This document shows positions 1-54,484 of a stretch of DNA of 64,000 nucleotides, one piece after another. Below the pieces are notes generated by a model. The model ran no database searches. It was given only the letters and a program-made list of their open reading frames with translations, and was not told the DNA's origin. The stretch is from Stictocephala bisonia (taxonomy: Eukaryota; Arthropoda; Insecta; Hemiptera; Membracidae). The stretch lies in assembly GCA_035578905.1 (NCBI GenBank), contig JAQJVL010000250.1, positions 855,857-919,856 of the forward strand, read 5' to 3'. The position numbers were made by a program, and so were the translations under genes. Every line of letters starts with the position of its first letter. Position 1 is the first letter of the stretch.

Positions 1-289
1 AAGTAAATTCATATTTATGATGATAAAGTGTCCTACACCAACAGTTTTTTCCTTGTGGTTCAACTGTGTAGTATACAGTATATGTGGAGAAAAATCATCG
101 GCTCCTTGCAGTGCTATAAAATTTACTAATGGTTTAATTTTACAGGGTTTAATTGAAACAAGGATATACACGATTTTTTGCATAATTACTTAACATAAGA
201 CAATATTGTGCACATTTTGAATTTAAGATTCACACACACTGCACTTAACTATCAACTTAAAACGAGAAAAAAATTAAATGAAATAATGT
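1..289 (-). other. 3' UTR / downstream flank of the receptor
   Basis: AT-rich sequence downstream of the receptor stop. No ORF or repeat of note. It probably holds the 3' UTR; its end cannot be placed. Confidence 0.4.
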
Positions 290-41366
<41,077 letters not shown>

Positions 41367-41399
41367 CTGAAACATGATCATATGTCAGACATGCAGCTG

Positions 41400-44300
41400 T
41401 AGACATGATGACAAACATATGTTGTTTATAAAATAACATATGACTTGTTCAGTTATACCATATCAACACAAGTGTCATAGTATGTTAACCCTGTAGTAGC
41501 CATATCATTAGAAACATTATGTATTTACTTGAGGACTAGTGAAAGTACCTCAGAATTCACACTATTTATATTGTGACACTTAGTCGGAAATCAATCCCAA
41601 TTTCAAGCGTATTATCGCATAAACTAACCTTGTTTGTTACATAATCTTTGTTTGAATGGTAAGTTTATTTAAGGTTTTAAACACTTTAAGAACTTATACA
41701 GGTTATAGTACTTGAAGTACTACTACTATAGTACTTATACAGGTTATAGTACTTGAAAAATTTTGTTTTATTTTACTTTTAGTTGAATATCATGGTAAAA
41801 TAAATATTCTTAATAGCAACGTAAACCCATCTCACATTGTTCTTAATGTATGAGTATATATTGCCTTCTGAACTTAGGTAGGCTACCGGAGGGGGTGCCC
41901 ACGTATTGTCGATATTACACCTTATTTGGAATCAACATCTATCAGCTTGATTGTCATAGTTTTATTAAATCTGAGATGTACAATTTCTCTTCATTAAATT
42001 AACGTCTGAATCAAATATTACAAGATAGTAAAATTCAAAATATGACTTTTTTTCACATAATTATCAGTCCAGATATTTGTAGGTGTATTATATATATATA
42101 AGTCATCTAGAAAATGCTGTAGTATATTTAACAACAAGAGTGGGATTGTGCATGTTCGAGACCATATGTATGAAGTGCGGGACTTGTCGAGTACTTCAAA
42201 TAGTCGATAACATGCTAAACACTTCCGCTTGAGTTTTGAACTATACTTTTCACAACACTACAGATTTTAAATATCCATAAGAGTTATAATTTATTCAAAT
42301 GGAAAGAGTCATTGAAATATTAAAACTTCTTATTACAATCAGGAACATTACAAAAATATTAACATTTTTAAATGTAGGGCTTCTATTTTAGTGAACATTT
42401 ACATTAATTGTGATGTTTTGGTTGTTGGAAATAGATAATTCTTTATTAGGATTTTTAAAAGACAATAAAAATATTGTTTGGTTTCAAGAGCACTTTCGTT
42501 TTGATTTCCATCATAACTTTTCTCAAAAATATCATTATCATCGAAAAATTCCTAGGTCTCTCATTCATAACTACAAACAGATATTAGATGTTTACAGTGG
42601 AAAATTTTGATTGTTTACAGTGAACAATTTTCTGATGTAAACGTTAGTAAGTATAACACTCGTAAGTGATAAACACACATAAAGGAACAGCAGATCTCAA
42701 AGTAGTGTAGGGAAAATGTTTCTCAATGTACTAAAATTAATATAGATAGTATTTCCTTGATAGCTGAAAATTTCTGTTGGTAGGCCTTGCGTACTGTTTG
42801 TAAGTAGATAGATCGTCATTTTTATTTATGTTTCTGACTACACGCTCAATTATATCTTATATTTCCTAATTCAATGGCTTATATTAGTTGACAATCAGAG
42901 TTGCTATAGCAGAAAGTAACATACAGTGTAAGTCGTACTAATGATCAGTGCAGACTTGCCTTCCTTTTAACACTAATGATGTAGTAAGTAGTGAAATGTT
43001 ACATTCTAAACACGATTGATAGGATAAACCATTTTTTACTAATTTATTCTGCTGTGCAAGAAATGTATGTTATTTTATTACACACAATTTCAATATTAAA
43101 TTATTTTTAACCGTGCAACACGCCTGGAATCTATAGTTCAATGGAGAATACGTGTGCTACAATAATGTTGATGATGAAATTGGTACACACTTAGTTGATG
43201 TTTAATTGGTTGTTTCATTTCTAACACTAAACTTTTCTTCCTGATTAATTGTAAACTAAGGCTGTTTTGATAGGTTAGTGAGCCCAAAAATTGTTCTCAG
43301 TCTACTAGAAGATTCAAACTTGAGTTCATTCGGTCAATAGTTGAGCAACCACTAGCTCCTAAATCAGTACAATTATAACCAACTAACAATGAGGACCTAA
43401 AGGAAATAAATCGCGTACACTAGTATCGTACTACTGTTACTATCTCATGTCTGACAAATACTTCTAAATACAATTGTTATAATAATTTCATTTTATAATT
43501 AATAAGTGTCATAATTTTAAGAAAGTTATTTTGTGTTAGATTCAATCGCTACTCATTTAACTTTAAGCAATCAATACCTGAAATATGTGTACGGTACTTT
43601 TTTCTTTAGATTAACTTTTAAGATCATCTAAATATTGTATACTCAAACATTATATGTAATCTGGTAGATATGCGTTGTAATGGCAATAGATATATTGATG
43701 ATTCTGGCACTTTTATAGCTTTATTTTTTTTATTATTTTCCTGGAAATAAATCTTATTTCAGTTGGGGAAAAAATACAGACTGAAATTTTCTTAAATGGG
43801 TGTGCAATTAATCAAGACGTAAAGATCAATTTAACAACAGTAGCATTGTTTGATAATCATCAATGGTATCTCCTCACTTAACCTTCACTAAAATATTTAA
43901 GATAATGCTTAAAGTATAGCTACATAGCACAATAAAATCTTTTATTTAAAATAATGTATTTGTTAAGTTAAATGGAACTTTCTCTATTTGTTTATGTAAG
44001 CTTTGTAATGTATTTTTATATTTATATGAATGCTTATGAACTTTGTATTTTTGAGAAAACAGTCTGCGTTAATAATTATATTGGATTAATTTATAAGGAT
44101 ATACAAAATTATAATAATCATTTATCTTTTGTATATTCATGATAGTTTTGACAAGTAGTGGAGTATTCTTTTTCCCTTTATCGTGTGCTCGTATTTTACT
44201 GTGGTTACCAGTATTTTTTATGGCATCATAAGTTATGACTCAGGTACCTAATTATTATTTCCTGAGTCAGCATACTGACTAGGTGGCTAATTAGTAGAAT

Positions 44301-46245
44301 ATTCATTAGTTATGTTATATTCATTCTAGTTATTAACCATGGGCCTGCCCAAAGGGCCTGTGACATCTAGAATATTTTAATTGTTTTCATTTTGTGAATA
44401 TATAAAGAGTCGTCACTGTCGTGTTCCAAATAACTAAAATGAACACTAGGATCTTCCGAAAGACTTAGGTTTCTAATAAATGATGATTCACAATAATTAT
44501 TGTAATTATTGTTACTGCCAACTGTAGTGGTAATAGAATCATAGTTCACTGTAATAAAAATAATGAAACACCTACATTACTATACTTTAATACAACACAA
44601 TAAAACAGTCGTAATATACGCGTTTTAAACGGACATATTAATCTGGAAATATACAAACATGCACAATTTAAAGCACAATATCCTCTCTTAGTTTGTTGTT
44701 CTAAGAAACTAAGTAAACCAAAACACCAAAATACTAATATACTAAATGTATCAATTGTTTCCAAATCTCAGAAGGATTTTGTTCTATTTTATATCTACCA
44801 ATACGTTCAGATATAGTACAAGTTTAGATTCTTTGAGATACGAATAGACTAATAACTTTCGGCGAGCAAACGAAATAAATATTTTTGTCTGCAAAAAATC
44901 CTTTTAAAACCTAAATTTGTATGTTTTATTAGAAGTAATATTAAATAAATAAATGAGAGACAGACCAAGCGTTGCTTAGATTACTCGCGAACAATCTCGT
45001 AACGTAATGTCAATTAGGAATATATTTCCTAAGTTGGCACTCAACAAATTAAGATCTTCCACACTGACTAGCTATACAAACCTAATAGTTATATAATTCT
45101 AAAAATAACAATATAAATGAAATATGACTGACAAACATCAGTTTCATCAAGGAACGTCATAACTGTATTAAATTTGTAAACAATGTAACACACTAAAATA
45201 ATATTTATAGATATTTTTTCAACACAAGTCATAAATTATCCGAACAGACATGAATGTTTGTCCTAATAACGTGTCTGTTATATCGATACAGTTGCAATAT
45301 GGTTGTATCGTCAAAGAGTTAGACAGTTGGTTAATTTAAATAGAACATTACTACATATGAAAACCTCTAAAACTGAACCCCCTCATTGACACATTTAACT
45401 TAGCTTTGGTTAAACATTTTACACTCCCTAGTACAAAAATTTTAAATGTTTTGTCAAACAAATATATAGTCCAACTAAAAAAACGAACACGTAGAAAAAT
45501 AACCGAGTTGCCTGCTAGTGCCACGAGTCATAAAGTGTCGGGCAAGTTCCTCTTGTATCGTAAATAGGCAAACTGAAGTTAACTTTAGCCATTTGGTTCT
45601 TTTCTCGTGACTTCTTTTTTCACATATTAGGTTAGAATAGGAAGAACTTAATTACTTTTTATGAAATATATAAACACACATAGTCATTTGTTAAGTTTAA
45701 ACAGCTGTCAATATCTATTGATTATGGAATTAAGGTAAACGAAAATATTTATATTCATATACTGGATATATATATTTTTTTTATTTTAGTAGTCATATAT
45801 TTATTATAAATATTAATCCAATTGCAATTTCAGTTACATTACTTACGTAATCATTTAATTTAAACTAATAAAAAGAAAAGAAAATGCTCAATAAATGAAA
45901 GCATTTGAGCTCATTTCTTTATTCGAACAACTAAAGCCTACTTAAGTCTAACCTTGTTGGCTCTTTATTTCCTATAAATGTTGCTTTAACTTTTATTCAA
46001 TGTTTTTTAATGTATTTTGATATTTTATTTGCTCTTTATAATAGTTAAATTTATGTTTGTAAATGTAAACCTCAGAAATAATGAAATTGTTATATACATT
46101 TAAAATAAATATGACTCTTGATTTTATTTTACTACATGTTATATATAACAAAATCGCTGCATTAGTAAAAATTAAAACATTATCTTTCAACTAATGTTTG
46201 CATTCAGTAATATTGCATTCAGTACGTGTGTATGGCTGAAGATAA
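41400..46245. other. Gene-free AT-rich stretch upstream of receptor exon 1
   Basis: Probably intron 1 or 5' flank of the receptor. A small duplication of acttatacaggttatagtac lies near 41693-41753. A minus-strand open frame at 44367-44549 (with SSFIRNLSLSEDPSVHFSY) was considered as the missing first exon but has no good donor. Nothing else recognised. Confidence 0.4.
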
Positions 46246-46249
46246 TAGT

Positions 46250-46475
46250 ATTGACACACCCACCCGCCCATACACGTACAATAGTATAAACTCACCCACC
46301 CATTAATACGCATACAGTGTTATATAAACTCATCCACCCGCCCATTCACGTACAGTGGTATACACCCACCCCCTTATTCATACACGTACAGTGGTATAAA
46401 CTCACCCACCCGCCCATAAACGTACAATGGTGCAGTGGTAACAATTCCACTGTACGTGCTTAGGTCGGTGTGGTT
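46250..46475 (+). repeat. Minisatellite of the dispersed 36-bp family, locus 4
   Basis: Five degenerate units such as cacccgcccatacacgtaca atagtataaactcac. At 46445-46490 a unit appears in inverted orientation (ccactgtacgtgcttaggtc), making a local inverted repeat. Confidence 0.9.
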
Positions 46476-46479
46476 CAAT

Positions 46480-47245
46480 AACGTTGTACGTATATGGGAG
46501 AATGGGAGGAGCAATACCCATAAATGTCCATAATGTGGGATATCAGCTGTATTTGTAATATATATTTTAGTTTTTACAAAGTTGGGCCTCATTTATGAAC
46601 ATTTGGCCAATCACACACTGAAGTAGTCACAAATTTATCTGTCTGCTATCGTCTCTGTAGAGTAAGGCAAATACAATATTTTATGAGAGAATAAATTATA
46701 TGGAATTGTTTCAAATATTCTTTTATTTTATCAATCACATAGAGCTTGAAATTGTCCCTAATGTGCCTGCCGTATGATTCCATTTATTGAAATTCACTGA
46801 TAGCCTACAAGATGATTTGCATTAGGTATATACGAAGGAAAAGTTCTATTTGGTAGTATTTGCTAGAGAATAACGCAGCTTATATGTAATAAGGTTTGGC
46901 CCACCGTTGAATACGTGCATTCATACAGCTTCGCCATGAAATTGAGCTGTTATTGAGTCAGTATATATTACTCCACGTGTGACACTTGTTGAGATCTAGC
47001 ACTTAACGCAAGTAAATCGAGATGTATTCAAGTAAATAAATTGTATGCATTAATATTATCAGATTTAGCCTATTACCGAATATTATTAAAAATCAATAAT
47101 TTATTTTACTTTTCATTAAAATCATATTATAATTGAAAATTGTGTTAGCAAAAATATTATAGATCTGAAAATAATTTTAAGGAACGTTTAATCCAAATCA
47201 TATTTAATTTAAGAATAAAATACTAATAATGTTTTACTAATAAAC
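46480..47245. other. Stretch with no feature seen
   Basis: AT-rich, nothing recognised. Confidence 0.35.
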
Positions 47246-47247
47246 AT

Positions 47248-47665
47248 ATGTATTAACAATACGGGTCTTAACTGTGTGATCTTGTAATATGTATTAACAA
47301 TACGGGTCTTAACTGTATGATCTTGTAATATGTATTAACAATACGGGTCTTAACTGTGTGATCTTGTAATATGTATTAACAATACGGGTCTTAACTGTGT
47401 GATCTTGTAATATGTATTAACAATACGGGTCTTAACTGTGTGATCTTGTAATATGTATTAACAATACGGGTCTTAACTGTGTGATCTTGTAATATGTATT
47501 AACAATACGGGTCTTAACTGTGTGATCTTGTAATATGTATTAACAATACGGGTCTTAACTGTGTGATCTTGTAATATGTATTAACAATACGGGTCTTAAC
47601 TGTGTGATCTTGTAATATGTATTAACAATACGGGTCTTAACTGTGTGATCTTGTAATATGTATTA
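47248..47665 (+). repeat. 41-bp minisatellite, ten near-perfect copies
   Basis: The unit atgtattaacaatacgggtc plus ttaactgtgtgatcttgtaat is repeated ten times at an exact 41-bp spacing. Only one substitution (ctgtatgatc in copy 2) is seen. Such homogeneity means a very recent expansion or ongoing turnover. Confidence 0.98.
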
Positions 47666-50085
47666 TGTTTTCCAACACTGTAGTATTAGTTGAGTAAATA
47701 GTAAATATTAAATACACACAAGCATTCTTCCTTAATTTAATTGCATTAATGAAATGAGAATTAGGAATACCTTTCAATATCTTTACGTAACGTTATGAAA
47801 ACTATTTTTTATAATTACTAAAAATAGTTTAAATGCAAAGTGTCACGTGTGGCTGTACTTTACAGCAGGTATTGCGAGGGCCGTCCTTTCCATATAATAA
47901 TGTTTCTTGTTCATTGCTTCTGGTAAAACATGTCTCAACAATAAAAAACTCTTCAACCTCAATCACTAATCAATATGCTATACTCTACAGCTAAACTTAT
48001 AGTTTCTTCAAAATCAATTGTAAAATAGAAGTTGTAATTGCCTTCCAACCTCCATATGAATTCTTGTACTAAAACATGTCCAGCACAATATGAGCCGGCA
48101 AGGCAGTTTTTATCTAATTATACATCCAACATTTTCACATAATTTGATTCATATCCATTAATACATGGCAATTGTACAAACTTGTGTCATTATTTCATAC
48201 ATTAAAAAACTATTCATCCATTCCTTTAATTATGTATTATTTTTAAAGGGTGGTAAAATATAATAAAATCAAATCTTGCAGGTTTTTTAAAGTGGATTCA
48301 TAGTAGAATATTTTCTATTTACTGTACAGATTTTGCAAGTTATCATTGGTCATAACAAGCAAAATTAACAAATATATTTTTAGTGTACAGTATTAACTTA
48401 TAATACATTTTATTTACTATTTATGCACTTTCTCTATTATATTTGTTATATCTCCTATTCTTATAAATATCATTTATTAACATATAAACATTAAATTACT
48501 ATTTCTTTAAAAAATGTTTGAAGAAAGCTGTTACAACCAGCGTACTTCATAACCTCCAAAGAAGCGTGATGCAGTACGTTTATTGCAGCACTCACAGCTG
48601 GACCACGCCAGTATTGCTCGTTCAACATTACACAAGTGTTATTGTTACTGATAGGAAACGTGGAACAATGTTATTGTGAATTGATTCAGATATGATTGCA
48701 ATATTAGTATTCATGATTGTGTTTGAGTAACGTAAACGTTGCATATTGAAGAATATTACAGGTATGAAGGCAGATTTATTCCACAATATTTACCAATAAG
48801 CTCTTTTCTACTAATAAGTATTTTATTATAAGTCTGTGTAGACCATATTACTTAATCACCCCTACACAAGTATATTATAGCTAAACAGTTTTTTTTTTTA
48901 ATTTTATTTCTAAAGTTAACTTTATTCGGAGCAATTAAATGAATTTGAAAGAATCAAATATAATGTTTTGCAAAACGTCAATATTTATAGTATAATTTTT
49001 GCTAAATGAAACTTAACAATATTCATATTTGCAGTGAGGATGTCACATGTACAAAGATATCTCTGGTGTACACTATGGTACTAACATGGACATGTTTCAA
49101 TTCAACAACAAAATTTACTGGATATCACTAAATTTTACAATTGTCTGTTGCTAATTTTATTAAAAATTAATATATTTTCTACAAAGTGTACAGTTTCACT
49201 TGTTGTAATGGTGTATTTGTTAACTAAATGTTTAAATACAAATGTTTTATCCAGTTGTGTTCGAAATTGCTCATGGTTCGAAAAAGTGTTAAAAATTTTG
49301 ATAACAGCTATACCACTAAATAAGATTGTATAATATTTTCCACTTATATGTTTTATAACGTCTATTATAGGCCTATACATTATATATTATATTATCAGTC
49401 AAATTGCTTGCCTACGGGTACTATCAACAAAACATATCGTATCTTTCTACTCAACTGACACGACTGAAATTTCAAAACGTTTAAGAAATCGTGCAAGACT
49501 AAGGATTGGTTTTATATACTATACATACTAAATCAGTCTCTCAATAAGATATTGTTGAGGGAAGGTGTTAAATTTTGTTAGTGGAACTAAATTCTCCATC
49601 ACACTAGTATTCACTCGACAACATTTAGGCTATTTAAAAAATTACCAATGTTTTACAAATGAAAAATTTTGATTTTAACAAGCCTATGTTATAATTTAAA
49701 TGTTGTTAGTTGTTCTAAATTTATAATAATATTGAATATGAATACAACTGAACATGTAAATTCTGTCTCCCCTAAGGATGCATATAAAAATCCAGGACTC
49801 TCAATGATGTCTGGAGATATATAATTTTTAATTACAGATAGTTTAGTAAAGACCCGCCAAAAAGTATCTAACAAAAACATTTAGCACGTAAGTAAAAATT
49901 ACCTTAATTTATTGGCATCAAGATAAAGATACCAAGAACGCCTGATACAAGAGCGTAGACACCTTGATATAGAGACAGTCAGATTCTTAAATGACTTGAT
50001 ACCAGGAGAGTAACGTATCAGGAGACCCAGATAGTAGCAAAATAGGATATAGTTTTAGTTCGTATAGTTTCTATAGTATAGTTGT
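47666..50085. other. Stretch with no gene recognised
   Basis: AT-rich. At 48525-48645 a less AT-rich patch reads on the minus strand as a short open frame ending in a GTGAGT donor-like site; without homology it is not called an exon. Confidence 0.35.
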
Positions 50086-50087
50086 CG

Positions 50088-50405
50088 GAGTTTTTTGAGG
50101 GGAAGACAAGCTCCGAGGCCGTTCCTAGATTGCACCTCAGCCTTAGGTTTATTGTACTCCTCTGTTGCCTACTAGTATGGGGTACCTATTCCAAGTAGTG
50201 GCATAACAAGCTCTAAACTCTTTTACCTCAGACTAGCTACCATCCTTTTTTCTGAGAGCTCGTCTCCAAAATATTCTCTTTCCCCGGAGCTTCGTACTCA
50301 GTTAATAGATGTTCGGCTGACTCAAGAGCCACACCACAAAGCCGGCAACTGCCGTAATAGGAGTCTGAAGAGGCTGTGTTGGTTTTAGTCCTATAAGAGC
50401 AATGC
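50088..50405 (-). pseudogene. LINE ORF2 C-terminal fragment (zinc-like knuckle)
   Basis: The minus strand reads CRLCGVALESAEHLLTEYEA and continues PGKENILETSS, the Cys-x2-Cys...His-x3-5 knuckle that ends many RNase-H-bearing LINE ORF2 proteins. Flanking frames are broken. A short fragment, unlike the other LINEs here. Confidence 0.6.
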
Positions 50406-51096
50406 TATTTTCGAAGCGGATATATGATCATACGTATCAAAATTACGCAATTGTTTCTAAACGGGATTTTTCCACACAACTTGGATTTTATCAAGGATTA
50501 AATTGCTTTGCAAATTCCTGATTAGTTTTATATAAAAAAATTTTAGTTTCAAATTTTTATTTCACCTATTTTTCAAAACTAGGAGTATGTATTGAAAATG
50601 TGAAAAGCAAACCCAATTCCTAACATGATAAAGTTTAAAATGACACCTCGTACACGATTTTTGTGAAGAAATATGGATACGCAAACAACTGTATGGTTCT
50701 TATGGGATTAAAATAAATATGACCGACAGCCTTTGCAGACTCTTAACTGTAGATACCAATCTTTGCCAGATGATTTCTGAAGTGGCCATATCCAGGAATG
50801 TACGCAATTACCAACCTGATGTCATTATGATTCTTCAGATTTCTCACCAAATTCAGTATTTCAGTCTTTGCAGTGGTAAGTTTTTCCTATACTAAAACAA
50901 TATTACCTAAACCAGCAGTTTATGTTCACAATGAATTATTAAATATACTACTTAATTAATTATTATGTTCAATTCGTATATAACTGATTTCTTAAAGTTG
51001 GTTTCAATTTTAATGACTAGATATAAAGCACTTGTAGATCATTTGAATTTGAATGATAACTACAACAACAAAAACAATAAATAAATAAAGTAACAA

Positions 51097-51169
51097 TGAT
51101 TCCGGCCAGGATTGAACAGGCGATCTTCTGCGTGTAAAGCAGATGTGATAACCACTACACCATGGAACC
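51097..51169 (-). tRNA. tRNA-Val(TAC)-like, probably a pseudogene or SINE head
   Basis: 73 nt on the minus strand starting GGTTCCATGGTGTAGTGGTT. The anticodon arm is perfect (TCTGC TTTACAC GCAGA, anticodon TAC) and the D arm/A box looks normal. The T stem has a T-T mismatch (GCCTG TTCAATC CTGGC) and the acceptor stem has an A-C mismatch and a G-T pair, so a functional valine tRNA is doubtful. A TTTTT terminator is found about 35 bp downstream. Confidence 0.7.
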
Positions 51170-51339
51170 GATACGAAAGTCCGCTTCAAAGCATGTAAAC
51201 ACTTTTCATTACATTTTAAAAATAAAAATCATTGTATTTTTATTTTAATAATATTATATGTTTGTAAGGTGGTGTAACGCAGTTATTCAGGAGTAAAGTG
51301 TTGGAGAAATTGGAGGAGAAAGTTTCTGCTCTCAGTCTT

Positions 51340-51692
51340 CGTAATACCAAAACAGAGTCGCCTCAATGATAAACCATCGTCAAAGGTGTTGTTCAGACCA
51401 AGACAGAGTCGCCTCAATGATAAACCATCGTCAAAGGTGTTGGTCAGATCAAGACAGAGTCGCCTCAATGATAAACCATCGTCAAAGGTGTTGGTCATAC
51501 CAAGACAGAGTCGCCTCAATGATAAACCATCGTCAAAGGTGTTGGTCAGACCAAGACAGAGTCGCCTCAGTGATAAACAATCGTCAAAGGTGTTGGTCAG
51601 ACCAAGACAGAGTCGCCTCAATGATAAACCATCGTCAAAGGTGATGGTCAGACCAAGACAGAGTCGCCTCAGTGATAAACCATCGTCAAAGG
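51340..51692 (+). repeat. 51-bp minisatellite, about seven copies, open on both strands
   Basis: The unit gaccaagacagagtcgcctc plus aatgataaaccatcgtcaaa and ggtgttggtca is repeated every 51 bp (17 codons). Because the period is a multiple of three, open frames run through it on both strands (plus: VRPRQSRLNDKPSSKVL; minus: FDDGLSLRRLCLGLTNT). There is no sign of splicing or homology, so protein coding is not claimed. Confidence 0.96.
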
Positions 51693-51799
51693 CCAAAACA
51701 GACATAACTTCAAACAAGCAAGAGGGAGAAGATCGCCAAAATAAAGCTGCAAAAATGAATACATATAATTTGTTATAGAGTGACATACCACATGGCGAG

Positions 51800-54230
51800 T
51801 GTCCCTTGGCGACAATATACGTAATTCACGGAGACAACGAACAATTTATCACAACAAACAACAATACGTGTTGTCATCTGCTATGACATATGAACGACGA
51901 ATATTTCCCACATAAACACGTGGGATGAATGTCAATCAACCATTATTCACATTTTACTATTTTATTGTTTGACACTTTTAAATTTGATATTTTTTAAGTA
52001 ATAATTTCATTGTTAATTTCTCGTTTTACTATTATACGTTTGTTGTAACGGGGAAAAATGTTCAGGTTACAAAATATACCATTCTTATTTTATTATTTTT
52101 TGCAGTTACTTTAAAATTATAAAGATTTATTTTAACTAAATTTTACTTACAGTATAATGCGTTATTTCTAGTAGGAACAGTAAAAATAAAAGAGAATTTA
52201 AATAAAAACATTGATACTCTAAAAACGTTCAACTAACTATATAATTAACGGGTTTCAGTTTTGCATTTGAATAAATAAAATAATTAATTCACTTTTTCTG
52301 ATTTTTAAAATAAATTTATTATTTAAAAAATAATAATAAATTAATTGAAGTCCTTTTGACAAAACAGGAAATTAAGTAGAGGGTTATAAAATCAAATTTG
52401 AGGAGAAGGCCATGCCAGGAAATATCAATTTGTTATAATTTAACAGATAGTAAACTTATACACAAATACTTACTATATTGCTTCATTTTGTGTTTGTCCA
52501 TTTTAACTATTTAAGTTGAATGGATCAAAGTAAACTCAATTTGTTTAAATTAAATGTAATTAATTTGGGATAATTTTAGTGACTATAGTAGGTAAAGTAG
52601 AATATACAATGATCAAGTTTTAATATTTACAACTTGGTACTATTTTTACTTAACAAGTATTCCATACCACTGTTTTTCAAGGAATGTTAATTTGTCATAT
52701 TTGAGCCAATATTTAAAATAACATTTAACTTTGATTAACTATAATATAAACTTTTCAACTGATCATTTTATAAACATCAGTCGATTGGTGTATATATAAT
52801 TGGACATATATAAATGGTCTGGTGAAATGGCATTGTAATTAACGTAAACAGAGTTGTTGATGGTAGAAAGCAGCACTTAGGGAGGTCATCCACCTAAATA
52901 TAGAAGAAATAATATAAAGCAATATATCCTACAGAGGGTTCTTTGAGTTTGGTCACAGTATTCAGCCACCTAACACAAGACATAAGATAATTTCTTTCAT
53001 AGTTAGATTCTTAAACAAATTGAATTAAATTCTACCCGTAACCATAATTTAAAAAAGAGAATTCTCACTCTCTAGTCACCACATTTAGTAGCAGTAGAAT
53101 ATATTAATGGTTATATGTCAGATCACTGATTTTACCGACATAGACAACTTTCTACCCAAATAATTGTTGTGTTACCCAAAAAACCCGAAAGCAAAACATA
53201 ATAAAACCCGTAGACTGTTGTTTAAAGAACAGTAATAACTAATATACTCTTACCCATACCTATTATGAACTTAAATCTAAGAACAAATCTTCATATTGGT
53301 ATGTTTATTTATAAATAACAACAATATATCAACATTTTTAAGCCACAGTATATGAAAATGTAGAGCTAGAGCGTCGTTTAGACTAAAAATTATATTTTGA
53401 TACTTCACTGATTCCCTATGCTTCATTTAATAAATCAAATCATAACCTAAACTACCACAAAGGTCAAATCATAGTTACTGATTCTACCACTGAACACAGA
53501 ATCGTCATCGAATATATAACTTCAATCTTATACCAAATCTGTTATTTATGTGCTGCCCTTCACCGTAAGGAAACTTAGACGTAGACTGGCAACACGGAAT
53601 GGTCTCTTTACGTTTCTTTGGTTTTTGTTGATTTTAAAAAATATTAAAAATAGTAGCTAACATTAATTAACATAGGATATTGAGTATAGGATAGCTTTTG
53701 TGTTTTATAGAATTTAACACATACAATTTTCACACCAACATTATTATACATCTGGTTCAGTTCAATCATTAACAGACTAATAAATCTAAATTTATATTAA
53801 TGATAATTTGCATAAGGCAGTATACATTAAATTAGAATGGCACTAGTGTAATTCTAAGGTAAATAAATGAATTTAGTATAATTACTATAATTCTGAAATA
53901 GTAAATAAATAAAATGCATATTTAAACAAGCGGTCTTCAGATACAATATATGTTTTATAAAAAAACTCCTTCTCTGATTTTTAATAATTACAATACAAAT
54001 ATAGAGTACTGTAGCATGCACTATAGTTTTTATAGTTAAAACTTAAATTAAGAAAGTTATAGTTTTTCCATTCATTGATAACAATACGTTTTAGTTGTTC
54101 TTAAACATCGGTGATAACAATGATGGGTAGGTCAATGTAGATCATGGAGATAATGAAAGTCTCCGAGCTGTTTCTCACCTCGCCCTCGGAAAGTTCAAAT
54201 GATGTATCTATCCATAGATTTACCCGACAC
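51800..54230. other. Stretch with no feature seen
   Basis: AT-rich, nothing recognised. Confidence 0.35.
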
Positions 54231-54236
54231 CTGGGT

Positions 54237-54484
54237 CTATGGCAACACCCTAGCAACACACTTAGTGACGCTGATTGAGTTAATGGTGTACACAACCACC
54301 ACCCTAGGTAGATACGCCATCGTATGAAGCAAATTGTACTCCACCCTAGCAACACACTTAGTGACGCTGATTGAGTTAATGGTGTACACAACCACCACAC
54401 TAGGTAGATACGCCATCGTATGAAGAAAAGTGTACTCCACCCTAGCAACATACTTAGTGATGCTGCTTGAGTTAAATGTGTACA
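54237..54484 (+). repeat. ~96-bp minisatellite, left part of a split array
   Basis: About two and a half units of gtactccaccctagcaacac...gatacgccatcgtatgaagc, spaced 96 bp. The same unit resumes at 56456 after a 1.97-kb insertion. Confidence 0.95.

Noticed and set aside
44367..44549. Candidate first exon of the receptor (minus strand, 60 codons)
   Set aside because: No signal peptide, and the only phase-1 donor (ACA|GTGACG) is poor; not enough to call.
47248..47665. CRISPR-like array (regular 41-bp repeats)
   Set aside because: Units are contiguous with no unique spacers, and the DNA is animal.
48525..48645. Candidate exon on the minus strand ending at CCAGCT|GTGAGT
   Set aside because: It ends in phase 0 from its ATG, which does not match the phase-1 start of the next exon, and shows no homology.
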